NCBI GenBank assembly: GCA_022575985.1
Contig: JAKSXM010000007.1
Span: forward strand, 870,501 to 934,500
Reading direction: 5' to 3'
Source: Anagrus nilaparvatae
Lineage: Eukaryota > Arthropoda > Insecta > Hymenoptera > Mymaridae
Length of the DNA: 64,000 nucleotides
Made by a program: the position numbers and the translations under genes. The notes under the pieces were generated by a model that searched no databases, had not been told where the DNA came from, and saw nothing but the letters and a program-made list of their open reading frames with translations. Positions 48,001 to 60,504 of this stretch are shown here, piece by piece (within the stretch, counting starts at the first letter, position 1; each line of letters begins with the position of its first letter).

Positions 48001-50216
48001 TCATTCGGTAGTGCAGTTAAATTTTTGCTTGAATCCGAAAATTCTTTGGGCAGAAACTCAATACCATTGAAACTTAAATCCAAACTTTTTAACATTGGTA
48101 AATTTAAAAATTTGCGTAAAAATTGCCAATAGTTTTCAATTTTGTTGATATTGTTGTGAGCAAAATTTAACTGTTCCAGCTGATTACAATGTGTAAATGG
48201 AGAGAAGTACAACTCTTCAGTAAAATTAATTGGCCGAGAAATTCTATTATTGGCGAAGTTGCCATACAGCAATGGGCAGTTGCTACTAAAAACAGCTGGA
48301 TCTATGTAATCGATGTGATTATTATCAAAATACAATGCACTTAATCTTAGTAGTTTGCTGAAAACTCCTCTAAAAAAAATAAAAAAATAATATTAAAACA
48401 AGCATTTCGAAGTTGAATGTATTTAAACTCGATAATTTGTGTCTTTTTTTCGTTTATAAAATATTTTTGTCCTATCTTATATCAAAGATTTCTAGCTTCC
48501 TAGATCAAATTTTTGTTTTTGACACCCGTAACTCAAATTCTAGAAGGGATTGCCTATCTGAGTTTCAAAAAAAGTATATAATAACTCGTTTTTGATTAAA
48601 TATTATTCGTTTGATAGAATAGATAAAATACAATAATATTGAGGTAATTTTTAGAAATAATGAAAAACACTAAAATGGCTGTCAAAAATTAATAATTGCA
48701 CTGTAAAAAGTAACTTTCTTAGATTAACAAAAAAAATAGCATTTTTTCGAAAAATTAATGAATTTTTAAAAAATTTTGTAAATATTCGATAAAAATCGTA
48801 AATTTGCTAAATTTAGTATATTATCGAAAAATTGGAGAATTCTCGATTTTTTTTTGTGAATTTACGAAAAAAGTTGTAAATTCACAACTACTTTTCGGAA
48901 ATTTACAACTATTTTTTGTAAACTTTTGAAAAAAAATTGTAAATTATCAATTTTTCTTGCGAATTCACAAAAAAAAAATCGAGAATTCTCGAATTTTTAG
49001 ATAATATATACTAAATTTAGTAATTATACGATTTTTTTCGAATATTTACAAATTTTTTCGAAAATTTACTAATTTTTCGAAAATGTTCTAATTTTTTTGT
49101 TAATATAAGAAAGTTACTTTTTGCAGTGTGGTATATAAAAAGTTAAAAATTCAGAATCGATTTAAAGACTCTAGCAAAATATTTATAAGTTTACTTCCAA
49201 ACGAATTTACTTAGGTAGCGTTGTAAGATGATTGTTTGTGAAATCCAAGTCAAAAATGTTTTGATTGTATTTGAGAATATCTTCTGGTAAGTTAACCAAT
49301 TTATTTGTACTTATTTTTAAGGAAAACATTTCAGTAAGATTCTGAAAAATATTGAAAGGCAAATTCTGTAAATAATTCTGGCTTAAAAATAAAAGTCTTA
49401 TTTTTTGAGTGTGTTGAAAAAGTTTTCCTGAAAGTTTTATAATTTTATTGTAGTCAATCCTCAAAACCTGCAATTCTTTTAAGTCGTCGAATGTTGCAGA
49501 GGGAATGGTGGAAATATCATTATGTTGAAGATACAATGTTCTTAATTTTCTAAGATTTCGGAATGCACCTGCCTCTATCGTGTTAATATTATTAAACGCG
49601 AAATCCAAAAGGTACAATTTCTCAAGTCCATCAAACCATCCAGTTTCAATTTTTTTGAGTAAATTATTTTCGATGTGTAATTTTTCTAAATTTTTATTTT
49701 CATTAAAGAATTTTTGTGGAATAACTTGAATTTTATTCGAGGCAAAAATTAATACACTAATCATTGGTAAACCTAAGAATTAAAAAAGATGTTAAATTAA
49801 TTTAATAATATCGATAAATTTTCAGATTAACATTTTTTACCTTTAATAAGATCGCTATCAAGTTCTGTAATGTTTAATCCTTTTAAATAAAGTTCCTTTG
49901 TTTCAAAGTAAGGTTCAAAATCTTTTCTCGACAAAATTATATTCCTTAATTCAAATATTTGAACAGACATATCGTTATTGTGTTTTTTTACTTTGAATGC
50001 CATGTATTTGTCATTTTCACAGCGAATTTTAGTTTTTTTCTCTTTGTCAGAAATTTTAGTTTCTTCACATTTGCAATCATAATAGCTTATGCACGCAGGC
50101 GAAGAAACCAGGTTAACAGCGTTAGATAACGATAATAACAAAAGAACTTTGAATAGCAAAAACACATCACAGTAGAACAATTTTTTGTAAAAAAATGCAC
50201 TGCAAATAGAAAACAT
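45085..50216 (-). CDS. Toll: Toll receptor, copy A (LRR ectodomain, TM, TIR)
   Basis: Five exons on the minus strand: 50216-49841, 49772-49211, 48369-47632, 46997-46001 and 45936-45085. Phases are consistent and give 3525 nt and 1174 aa. A hydrophobic signal segment precedes SSPACISYYDC. Many leucine-rich repeats follow (for example NLEKLYLNDNKISIVPSAAF). Then come a first cysteine cluster (PCDCKLSN...CSCFF-type) and a second N-terminal-type cluster (CGKNGDCDCLHRP), more LRRs, and a final LRR-CT (ECDCSLQDLL). A transmembrane helix lies near residues 975-1000, and the TIR domain from KYDVFLSFCHQDED (about 1027) to FWKKLYFSLS. This multiple-cysteine-cluster layout is that of Toll itself; such receptors bind Spatzle-type ligands and signal through MyD88. 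Introns 2 and 3 carry MITEs. Confidence 0.92.
47407..47538. mobile_element. 132-bp MITE in Toll A intron 3
   Basis: A perfect 20-bp terminal inverted repeat, gggtcctattaaaaactggc at 47407-47426 and its reverse complement at 47519-47538. It lies between exons 3 and 4 and is absent from the matching intron of copy B. Confidence 0.8.
48699..49128. mobile_element. 430-bp MITE in Toll A intron 2 (CACTG ends)
   Basis: The left end cactgtaaaaagtaactttc is inverted at the right end (gaaagttactttttgcagtg). The inverted similarity continues through the whole element as A/T-rich words built around tcgaaaaatt and gaattctcga. It makes intron 2 of copy A 841 bp, against 79 bp in copy B. A partial relative is at 23349-23490. 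Confidence 0.8.
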
Positions 50217-50550
50217 AATGCTTAGAAATTTTTTGGGTTTTATAATTTTTTTGGTTTACTCGAAACTTTCCTAAGACACACGCACTTAACAAGTACTTAG
50301 TTAGATTTTTATGAAATGTAGATATTACTCAATATTTATTTTAATTTAAAGTAAAATTAAAATTTTATTTTTATCGAAATATATACAAAAAAAGATATTC
50401 AATATTTTTTATCTGTTTTTATCTCTAAATATAAACACAGCAATCTTTTATGTACAGGTATTTTTATATATAATTAAAAAAATAACATCTTTTCTAGTTT
50501 ATACAACTTAATTTATTTATTGTTTGATGATGTTTACAGTTAGAGCGCTC

Positions 50551-50684
50551 AAAGTTAAAGCCCCAATTTCTTTGCCAAATAACCCCCGAATTTTCGTGTT
50601 CAGCGATCCAAAAAACGTATAACAGAGCAAATCTGGTGTTCAACAGTGATAATACAACCACTCTCTCTCCTGTTTTGACTGGAG
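50551..50684. mobile_element. Right-end fragment of the ctccagtcaaaa foldback family
   Basis: It matches the right end of the element at 28341-29630: taaagccccaatttct, gaattttcgtgttcagcgat, caaatctggt, aatacaacc and the terminal ttttgactggag. It lies in the 676-bp gap between the two Toll genes. It lacks the (GAA)n insertion found in the other copy. Confidence 0.7.
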
Positions 50685-50892
50685 TGCAAGTATAGTTGTC
50701 CCAAGTGGAGCGCTACTTGATGATGGCTCAGACCGTTTTTCACTGGTGCAGAAATAAACCATTTATTTTATTATTTTTATAATATTAAGAGCGAATAGTT
50801 TCTTCTTAATGAAAACTCTTTTAAAAAATTTTCTTTTATTTAAATTTTGAATGAGCTATTTTAACTATTTACTAACTTAATTTACTCCAATG

Positions 50893-53800
50893 TTATAATT
50901 GTTTGGTCGGCAGTTGGTTATCAGCACATGACAAACTATAAAACAATTTTTTCCAAAAATAGCGATCACCCCATTCAATATAAGTATTCAGTTTTAAATA
51001 ACTCATAAGGTCAGAATCAAGATCTTCATATCTTCCAACGTCATCATATAAAATTATAATAACCCTCGTCCTCTTTTCTTTTAGCATTTGACTATGCGCA
51101 GTTTTAAACTCCATCATTCCCCATTTACTATTAACAAAATTTTTTGATAAAACAATGAGGGTTCGTCTTGATTCTTCGACCGATTTAAATATATTGGTTT
51201 GTATCCATTCTCCAGCTTCCCAATCTCGAACATGAATGCAAACTTTGAATTTTCTTGGGTTTTCTTCAATTTTTGGTAAAATTTCGTTTAAGACGACATC
51301 TTCGTCTTGGTGGCAAAAGCTTAGAAAAACATCGTATTTTTTGCTGGGATCCAATTTATCCATTGGTATCAACCAGGAGCAGACGTCGTGAGAATAGAGA
51401 AATATTTTTATTTCAAGTTGGTAAACGTAAAGTAATAAAATTATCATTAAAACGATACAGAGGAATGTCGCTGAGGATGCAACAACTATAATCCACTTTG
51501 AAGAACTCAAATTTAAGCAATATTTTTGAACGAAATCGTTGAATTCAATATTTTCCTTAAAACAGTTTATTTTCTTTAATTGATTCATTTTATCGGTAGT
51601 GAAATTCTGGTAAAGCAAATCTTGTAGTGAACAATCGCACTCTAAGAAGTTGTCACTTATTATTAAGTTTTCGAGGCTACTGAAGATTTTACGAAAAACT
51701 TTCACATCCTTAAAATGAATCGAGTTGTTGGCCAAATTCAAATGCTGAAACAACAAATTTTACTATTTAAATAGTTTTAAAATTTTATTTTTTCAAGAAA
51801 AATCATACCGTGTTCGGATAATTTAAAATTTTTTGATCCACATTTTTGATCGAATTATTTGAGAAATCCAACAATCTGACCTTACGATGAAAAATTCCTT
51901 GTATATTTGGGACTTCCGTCAGTTGGTTATTTTGTAAATGAATTTCAATGTTGGATGAATTTAAGTACCAGTTGAAATGAAATTCAGGTACTTTTGGTAA
52001 ATTTCTGTTGGAACAATTGAGTAACAGCACATCGTCGAATGGTCGGTGTATGCAGTCGCAAACCCCATTTTCACCGCAAACACTGTTCAAGGCCAAACTA
52101 GAAAATTCTGTTTCACAGGTGTAAGTCTTGTGATTAAAATCCGCAACTTTTTTAAAAATCTTTTGGTTTGAAGAGGAGTTTTGAAAAAAGCACGAAAAGT
52201 CGTCAAAAGTAAATAAATTTTGTTGACTTTTCTTTGCATTTCCCATGTACTGTATCAGATTTGATAGTTTACAGTCGCACGGTATCGAATTATTTTCTAA
52301 GTAAATAAGATTTTCTGTTTTATTCAAATTTTTGTTGCGTGAAAATTCTCGAGAGATGTAAATTTGGGAAATGTTATTATTTTCAAGGTGCACATTGATT
52401 ACTTTGGAGTTGAAAAGGAAATGTTCTTGCTGAAATAATAATGTTTTAGAAGGTATGTTAAAATGATCGTTTAAAATAATAGCTTTAAAATTTACCGAAA
52501 TATTCAAGTGAGTAAATGAATTGTTCGTCAAGTCCAAATTCACTAACTTTTCTAAATATTTCCAATCGTCACAAATTCTGCTGATATTGTTGTTGAGTAA
52601 ATTTAATATTTTTAGATTTGTGCAATTTGCAAAAGGTGACGTGTTGCGCTCTTGGCTCAAGTTGTTTAAAAATGATAATTCATTGTTGGCTAAGTTTACA
52701 GAGACTAACTGACAAAATGTGGAGAAAACATGTTCATCAATGTATTTTAAACGATTACTTTCCAGATTAAGATATTTTAATCTATTTAAATTTTTGAAGA
52801 TTCCTCTGAAAATAAAATATGACTTTGAAAATGATATTTAATAATTGATTAGGATTTAATGCAAAATCATAGGACTTGCAAAAGTAGAATCTAAAGGCCT
52901 CGACAGATGTATTACATTATATCGGTACGTTCTTTTAACCAACAAGAGGTGTAAATTGAATTCTTGATCAACTAGGGAGCGTACATCATTTGGTACGCGT
53001 ACTAAGCTGTTCTAAACTTTAGTACGCGTACCGAATAATATACGATCACTGATTGATCAAGAACTCGATTTACACCTCTTTGGGACTTTCTACAATTGAG
53101 CGAATGAATGCACCGAAATAATGTACTGCATCTGTCGAGACCTTAAAAATATATGCGGACTTGTAGGTTTTGCAAGTAAAATTTCTGTGTTTTAAACTCA
53201 ACATTTTTTGCAAGCAAAAAATTTCAATCTTTTGATGTTAATGAAGAGGAGAATCAGTCTATAAGTGCATAGAATATTATTTTATCGAGATAAAATTTTA
53301 AGAAAATAAATTGATTTATTTCGTATGCATTGTAATTTAACGATCCAAAGGATAAATGCCTTTCTTGTGGCTATACTTACTTGGGTATTGCTGCAAGATA
53401 ATTGTATGATAAATCTAATAATTCAATATTTCTATTATTTATAAAAATATCGCCTGACAAGTATTGCAATTTATTGTAACTAATTTCTAGTTTAGACAGT
53501 TCAGTAAGATTCTGGAAAATTAAGGCAGGTAATTTTTCTATTAAATTATTGGTCAAAAATAATTCAGTGAGTTTTCTCGTATGTTGAAAAATTTTGTCTG
53601 TAAATATTTCGATTTCATTATTTTCAAGATGCAAGTGAATCAAATTTCTCAAATTTTTAAAAGCTGCAGACGGGACAATAGAAATTTTATTGTCATTCAG
53701 ATATAATTTTTCCAAATTAATAAGATTTCTGAATCCATCGAATTCTACTCCATTCAGTAGAGCATCAGTTAAATTTTTGCTGGAATCCAAAAGTTTTTGA

Positions 53801-55207
53801 GGGAGAAACTCAATACCATTGAAACTTAAATCCAAACTTTTTAACATTGGTAAATTTAAAAATTTGCTTAAAAATTGCCAATAGTTTTCAATTTTGTTGA
53901 TATTGTTGTGAGAAAAATTTAACTGTTCCAGCTGATTACAATGTGTAAATGGAGAGAAGTACAACTCTTCAGTAAAATTAATTGGCCGAGAAATTCTATT
54001 ATTGGCGAAGTGGGCATACAGCAATGGGCAGTTGCTATTAAAAACACTTGGATCTATGTAACCGATGTTATTATTATCAAAATATAAAGCTTTTAAACTG
54101 AATTGTTTGCTGAAAATTCCTCTAAAATTATAAAAATTAGAAAAATAAATTTATTGGGTAAAAACTATTTTTTTGGCTGAATAATATTTTAACGAACTTA
54201 CTCGGGTAGCCGTGTGATCTGATTATCTGAGAAATCTAGGTCAGAAATGATTATATTGTGTTGAAAAATTGTTCCTGGTAAGTTAACTAGTTTATTTGAA
54301 CTTAGTTTGATGGAATATATCTCAGTAAGGTTTTGGAAGATACTTGCAGATAGGCTTTCTAAATAATTCTGGCTTAAATATAATCGTTTTAGTTTTTGAG
54401 TATGCTGAAAGAGTTTTCCTGATAGATTTTTAATTTTATTATTGTCAATTTGCAAAACCTTCAATGCCTTTAAGTCGTCGAATGTTGTAGATGGAATTGT
54501 CGAAATGATATTATGTTGAAGATAGAGTGTTCTTAACTTTCTGAGATTTCGTAAAGCACCAGTTTCTATAGTGCTAATATTATTGTACGAAAAATTCAAT
54601 TCGAGTATCTTATCGAGTCCATCAAACCACCCAGTTTCGATTTTTTTGAGTAAATTATTTTCGATGTGTACTTTATCTAAATTTTTACTGTTATTGAAGA
54701 ATTTCGGCGGAATAACTTTAATTTTGTTCGATCCAAAATATAACTGCTTTATCATTGGTAGTCCTGGCGAAAGAAAAACGTTTTTATTTATTAAAATAAG
54801 TAAATAATTTTTAATTTTATTTCTGTACCTTTAATAAGATCTTTATCGAGTTCCGTGATGTTTAAGTTCTTTAAATTAAGTCTTCTGATTTCATAATAAA
54901 TTTCAAAATCTTTTTTCGTTAAAACTATGTCTTTTAACTTAAGGATTTCAATAAACCAATTGTCATTATTATGTTTTTCTACTTGGAATTTCAAATATCT
55001 GTTATTTTCGCATCGAACTTCAATTATCTTGTCTTTTTCCGAAATTTCAGTTTCTTGACATTCGCAATCATAATAGTTCTTACAAGCAGGTGAAGAAACT
55101 AAGTAAACTACGTTAAAAAATGATAATAATAGCAAAATACCAAATGACGCAGACACATAATTATAAAATAATTTTTTAATTGAAAGTGAATTTGAAAGAC
55201 GAAGCAT
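50893..55207 (-). CDS. Toll: Toll receptor, copy B (LRR ectodomain, TM, TIR)
   Basis: Five exons on the minus strand: 55207-54829, 54763-54202, 54121-53381, 52805-51809 and 51744-50893, giving 3531 nt and 1176 aa. An in-frame ATG at 55231 would add eight residues; 55207 is preferred because it gives a leader closer to copy A. Domain order is as in copy A: signal segment, SSPACKNYYDCEC, LRRs, two cysteine clusters (CDCKLSN, CGENGVCDC), LRR-CT (ECDCSLQDLL), TM near 977-1002 and TIR from KYDVFLSFCHQDED. Exons 4 and 5 are almost identical to copy A, while exons 1 and 2 differ at many residues. Exon 3 is one codon longer than in A. Intron 3 holds its own MITE (52894-53144). No frame break is seen, so both copies look functional. 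Confidence 0.92.
52894..53144. mobile_element. ~251-bp MITE in Toll B intron 3
   Basis: The left end aaggcctcgacagatgtatt is inverted at the right end (gtactgcatctgtcgagacctt, one or two changes). Inside are further inverted words: gaggtgtaaat/atttacacctc, cttgatcaa/ttgatcaag and ttggtacgcgtact/agtacgcgtaccgaa. It is absent from copy A. Confidence 0.75.
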
Positions 55208-55231
55208 TTCGTTTAGAAATATGAAAAACAA

Positions 55232-56163
55232 GAAATTTTAGTTTTTAAAGTTCTATTTTTTCAATAAAATTAGTTTTTTTATTTAATCTACATTCAATAA
55301 TCTTGTTTTTGATCTTATCTTATTTTTTGTAGACTAATTTTTGTTTTAATGATAAAAAAAAAGTAAATATTATTTTGGTATATTAATTAAATTTGTTAAT
55401 AAATTGACGTATAAAATTATGTAAATAGGGAGACCCATAAAATTATGACTAAGCTAAAATAATGTAAACTCATTTGATACTTTATCCTAGAGATTTATAA
55501 AAAATTTATAAAATTTACCAAAAATTAAGCGTCTATTTAAGCAAGAAATCGTGAATTTATGAAGCCTGCGAAAAAACTTTACTTGCAGGTGGGGCTCAAA
55601 TCAATCCACGTCTAACTCTAAAAGGAGTTAATTTTTAATTTTTTTATCTATGGATAAACTGATTGTTACCCTTATCATTCAGGGATGAAAGCTTCGTCAA
55701 AAATAAAGAAAATTATACTTTTGTAAGAGTTATTACGCTTACTAAAAAAAAGCTTAGGAGAATTTTTTTTTAGATTTCTTTTCAGGAATTGTTTTTCCTT
55801 ATCGCCTGTTTTGCGACTAATTGAGATATAATAACAATGTGCTGTTTTGCACGATGCATTGAATTTAGATCTAAAAATATTTTTTTAAGCTATGTTCATA
55901 GATGTTATATAATTTTTTTTATTTTTAGTGAAGTTTTTACTCTCGGATTAGTGTATTATTTAATTTACTCAAAAGAGCAAAAGATATGCTCCTTTTGGGC
56001 TTTGAAAAGAAATAAGTGGAGCCCAAGTATGTTTTTTTGGGATTTCTCTAAACAATTTAAAACGAAAGAATTTAAAATAAAATAAAATTGCAGTTTATTA
56101 AATTAATTGAGTTTACGCACACATTTATAAATTGTTATAAATAGTATATTATTTAATTTACAG
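55232..56163. other. Between Toll B and the Mp20 exon
   Basis: AT-rich. The 82-codon frame at 55837-56085 has no recognisable family. It should contain the Toll B promoter (minus strand). I looked for an upstream Mp20 exon here and did not find one. Confidence 0.4.
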
Positions 56164-56249
56164 GTAGCCGGAAAACGTGAGCCAGAACAAGAAGCTTTAG
56201 CCCAAGAATGGGTCGAAGCAGTAATTGGCGCGAGGTTCCCATCTGGTAC
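56164..56249 (+). CDS. Mp20: Internal exon of muscle protein 20 (Mp20), calponin family
   Basis: An acceptor (tttacag) ends at 56163 and a donor GTAAAA begins at 56250. The 86-nt exon reads in phase 0 and leaves two bases for the next exon. It encodes 28 residues in the pattern VAGKREPEQEALAQEWVEAV followed by IGARFPSG, which is the start of the calponin-homology domain of Mp20 (fly counterpart: ...KEAQEWIEAIIAEKFPAG). The first coding exon and the next exon (YED-LKDG region) are not recognisable within the window, so flanking introns must be long: the next exon would lie more than 7.7 kb downstream. Mp20 is a muscle-specific actin-binding protein. Confidence 0.8.
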
Positions 56250-56350
56250 GTAAAAAAAATATTACATTAATTAAACGTAGAAAATGTAACTCGCAATAAC
56301 TGCATATACCATCGGAGAAAGTTATCGATCCATTTTACAAAACTGTATGG

Positions 56351-57447
56351 GGGTAGTTGCGCGGTGTAACTGCAACGAAACCCTTATAATAGTAACCTAC
56401 TGTGGTATGAAACCCTGTTATTCAAAGGCACTAAGGGGTTGCAAGTCCAAAATTTTATCTTTTTTTTTTACAATTTTACCTTAAAATTTTAAAATATTTT
56501 AAATCTATAAATATTTTAATAATTTAATATTTACAAAAAAAAAATTTTTTTTTCAAAATTAAAAAAAATTGTAAAAGTTAATGCTTCATGTTTACTTTAC
56601 ATAGTGTTTTCATTCAGAGTTTTTTTTTAATATTTTAATAAATTAATATTTTAATATTTCAAAATTTTTTTTTTTAATATTGTAAAATTTCAAAAAAAAA
56701 GGAAAAAAATTATTTTATAAAGTTAATGTAAATGTAATGCTGGAAAATATTATTACATTGAAAAATAATTTTTCCAAATGGACAGGAACGCATGATGAAA
56801 ATTTTCCAAAAGCTTTTCTTTTCAATACACGTGAACATGTACGCACACACACATTCGCAAGTTTAGAAAATTTTTTGAAAAGAGTAGGGGGTGTGTGTAT
56901 TTAAATTGAAAATTTTCTGCATGTATCTAAAAGCCCTTTATAGTTAATATGAATTCCTGATAAAAGCAGGTGCCGAGGCTTTGTAAGCGTTTTCCGACTT
57001 GGGGATACCAAAGTTACACTGTTTCGTGTTCTATAAATATACGCATACAACGAGGGGTTGGTTATTTTTAGAAAATCAATATACAAGAGCGAGTTTTTGG
57101 CTCCTCTTTCGACGTCGTTAATCTAGCTTTCCTACTATGATCGCCGGATATTGACGTCGGGGCGCGTGACGTCGAAAAGGTTAAAATTCAAAGATAGGTT
57201 AGTAATTAACGCTATAGGGTTTATTATGCTTCGGATGTAAAGTAATACGTATTTTCTTACGTTGAAGGTACAAAAACTATGTTACGTATAAAATCTGCGG
57301 CGGATTGAGAAAATGTTTGTTTAATTAAAAATGTTATTGAAAAAGATAATACCTACTACTAAATTATATCGCGTATGAAAATCGACTCTTTTCAGTTTTA
57401 CTAGCCTGGGAAATCGCGCGCTTTATTACGTCATAGCGCAACTACCC
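56351..57447. mobile_element. Possible 1.1-kb element with 12-bp terminal inverted repeats
   Basis: gggtagttgcgc at 56351-56362 is perfectly inverted at 57436-57447. An inner inverted pair (tttcgacgtcg at about 57107, gacgtcgaaaag at about 57169) lies within. No target duplication or transposase is visible, so this could be chance or a single-stretch rearrangement. Confidence 0.3.
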
Positions 57448-60400
57448 TTTTTATTCTTTATATACTCAGCTTACTATATAATATTAAACATGTATGAAGC
57501 AAAGTATCTAGTATATAGTAAAATCACTATTTTAGTGACATTTTATTGAAATCTAGGTTAGTGTGTGAATAAAAAAAAAAATGTTTGTGTGTTGGTGCAC
57601 ATTGTTATAAAAATAAGTTTTATGATTCCCTGTTTGGTGAAATACGCCGAACATCGTCGCATTCGAAAATTTAATCTAAAAGTTAGTTTTTAGGTACATA
57701 TTTCTTGATAAATTTTTTGGAATTAATTTTTTTTTTAAAAGCAAATCTGGTATGTCGGATCAAAATAAATCTGTGAGGCTTAATTTATTTGGGATAAAAA
57801 GAGATAAAAAGAAACCCCCTAAGTGAATCAAGATTATTTGTACTACTTAAAGAATTTGATGCATGTTTCCAATCTTACCTTCAGGCATTCAGTTCATAAT
57901 ATTGCAAGCAATACATTTACAGATTTTTTTTAATTAAAAAATTGTATATTTATACATTGAGATTTTATAACTAAAATTAAATATTTTATATTTTCATTTG
58001 CTACTATGAAAGCTACTTGAGTTTAAAAAAAAATTTTTAAATAATAAATAATAGCTTATAGTTACTTGGTTATTTGCTTGGATTTTCAAAAAATTGTTAG
58101 CATTAAAAGAGTATTTTGACTACTTATAAAACAAAATATGATTTTTCCAAAGACTGAATAGAAAATTTAATTATACTTCTTTAAAATTAAGCTATTGAAT
58201 CTTAGAATATTATTGAAATTGAATTTCATTTGATTGGTACAGTGTTCTAACTCTAAGAAATGGTTTTGTAAATCTTATTTTTTTTTATGATACCTAAATT
58301 CAGTTCGGTGATACGACAATATAAGCAACTTTATGAAAGTAATAATAGTATAGATTATTTATTGAATGTAATTTGTTGGTTTTTATTAAAAAGAGTATTA
58401 ACGCAAGTTAACTAAACAATTAAAAAAAGTTTTATATAAAATAGCTTATAATTTATGCAAGTAAGATATAAAATTAAAATGCTATGTGTTTTAATAACCG
58501 CGTTTTAATAAAATTTATAGATATTCAATAAAAAATAGAATGAAATTTTCCAATAAAAGGAGCAGATGTACGATTTTTCCGTACAACCCAGAAGTAAAAT
58601 GAAAAGGGATAAACGAGTCGTACAATAAAATGTACATACAGTATCAAAGACACACATACATAGACATATGTATTGTGTATAATAATATTTTGTATATATA
58701 AAATAAAATGTTAAATAACTCGTTCAAAGAACATGTTATCCTGATAGCTCGTCTTCAAAATTTTACATATAAACATCAAATATATAAATATACAAATTTT
58801 CACTAGAACATATATGTTGACTTGTATTAAATTACAGACTATTTTTGTTATTTTTAGTATTGTATGGATTTTTTTAAAATTACGACTCGCGCGTCAAATA
58901 CATTCCTGAGCATTATAAATCCCTTTTCCAAAATATTTTTATTAAGAAGTTTTTTAAAAAAAATATAGCTTTATTTCTTTGTTACTCAACCCACTGAACA
59001 ATCATGTAATCCTGTTAAAATCTAGACATAGTTGGAGGTGTCTAAACAATAATGTCAAGTCCCACTTAATTTTCATATGTCAGTTAAAGACATGCCTCTA
59101 AATTTAAATGGTTCAAAACTATTCCCACCCCTATTTTAAAGCTCATAAACGCCCCTATCTATCCAATATCGTACCTTTTACTCATACACGCCCGAAATTT
59201 TCACTCTTAACCAATGTTGTTTTATCTATTTCGTTTAGGGGAGTTACGCGTATCAAAGCCCCTTTTTTTATCTGATATTTTGAGGGAAAAGCTCCCGCGA
59301 CTTAGTAAGCGCCTGGTCTTTCTGGATCGAGGCGCACCTGTCGAGGACACTTCGATGTACCTTTGATAATACTCAATTTTCATTCATTTTATTTCTTTTT
59401 TTTTTATTTCTAGCTTTTTCAACTTTCTTTTATTGAAAAGTACCAGATGCATTAAAATACAGAATTTAAAACGATGTGATAATTCTGATCCCTTAATTTA
59501 CACATTTGGGGGAAGGAAAGCTTGGAAAATCCTCTGAACGAAGGTTCCTAGAAATTTTTTGTAAAGTTCAATCTGGTGCTATTCTTTAATAATATCATTT
59601 AAAATTTGTACAGAAAAAAGGTATAAATTAACGCCAAGGGGGATCAATTAACCACTTTGACCATTACCAAAGAATTTAATTTTTTTCCTAATGTCCAAAC
59701 TTTCTTGATTTTATATAATTATACTTTTTAATTTAACATTTTATAGAGTAGGCGAAAAAAATTATTTGAATTTCATTTTTAATAAGCAAAATTCACCTTC
59801 TTAAACATAAATTTTCTTCCTTATTTCGAAAATTTTTAAACTATGTATAAAATTTTTAATGTGATCTTGGGCCCATGATTTACAGTCTTTCTTAATTCTC
59901 AATTTTTTAGACAAATACTTTTATATTTTTTTTTATGAATTACTGAAAAAAATAAAATTTAGTTTCATTTAATTGTAATTAACAATGTTATAGTACTTGG
60001 CGGTTTTTTTTTAAATTTGATATTTTTATAATATACCGGGCTTATTTGAATTTAAAAAGCTACGCTGCTCAGAAATGGTTCGAAATTTTTTCACGATATT
60101 TGATAGTTATTTTTAATTGTTAATTGCATTTTTAGTAATAAATTATTTATGGACAAAGTAATAATTATTTTATGTTTTTATTAATATTTTTGCCATTTTA
60201 TCAGATATAAATTTTCAAGGCCAGATTATAAACTTTAAATAGATATCAAATAAAAATGTGGAAAATTCATAATTTTTGTCAATGTAAATCAAAAAAGGAA
60301 TTTTAAAATTTAATTAAAGGCATTAAAATGCAAATTTAAAAAATATTTTTAAATTCAATAAATTTTTTGCTCATAACACAAAGAAAATTGTTGAAGCATA

Positions 60401-60504
60401 TAAAAGTATAAAGCCAATGCAAAGTGCACCTATATATAGACACTGAATACTCGTTTGTTAAATAAAAAAATTTTCATACCGCACAAACACAAACGAGTCT
60501 TTGG
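57448..60504. other. Gene-free interval, probably Mp20 intron
   Basis: AT-rich, with one GC-richer stretch at 59230-59360 (gaaaagctcccgcgactta). No exon with calponin-like coding was found. If the Mp20 exon call is right, this is intronic. Confidence 0.4.

Noticed and set aside
45447..51491. Conserved 78-codon plus-strand frames at 45447-45683 and 51255-51491
   Set aside because: They are antisense to the TIR exons; their similarity only reflects the near identity of the two Toll genes.
55837..56085. 82-codon frame as a possible Mp20 5' exon
   Set aside because: Its translation has no calponin-like N-terminus and does not end in a donor that fits the phase-0 exon at 56164.
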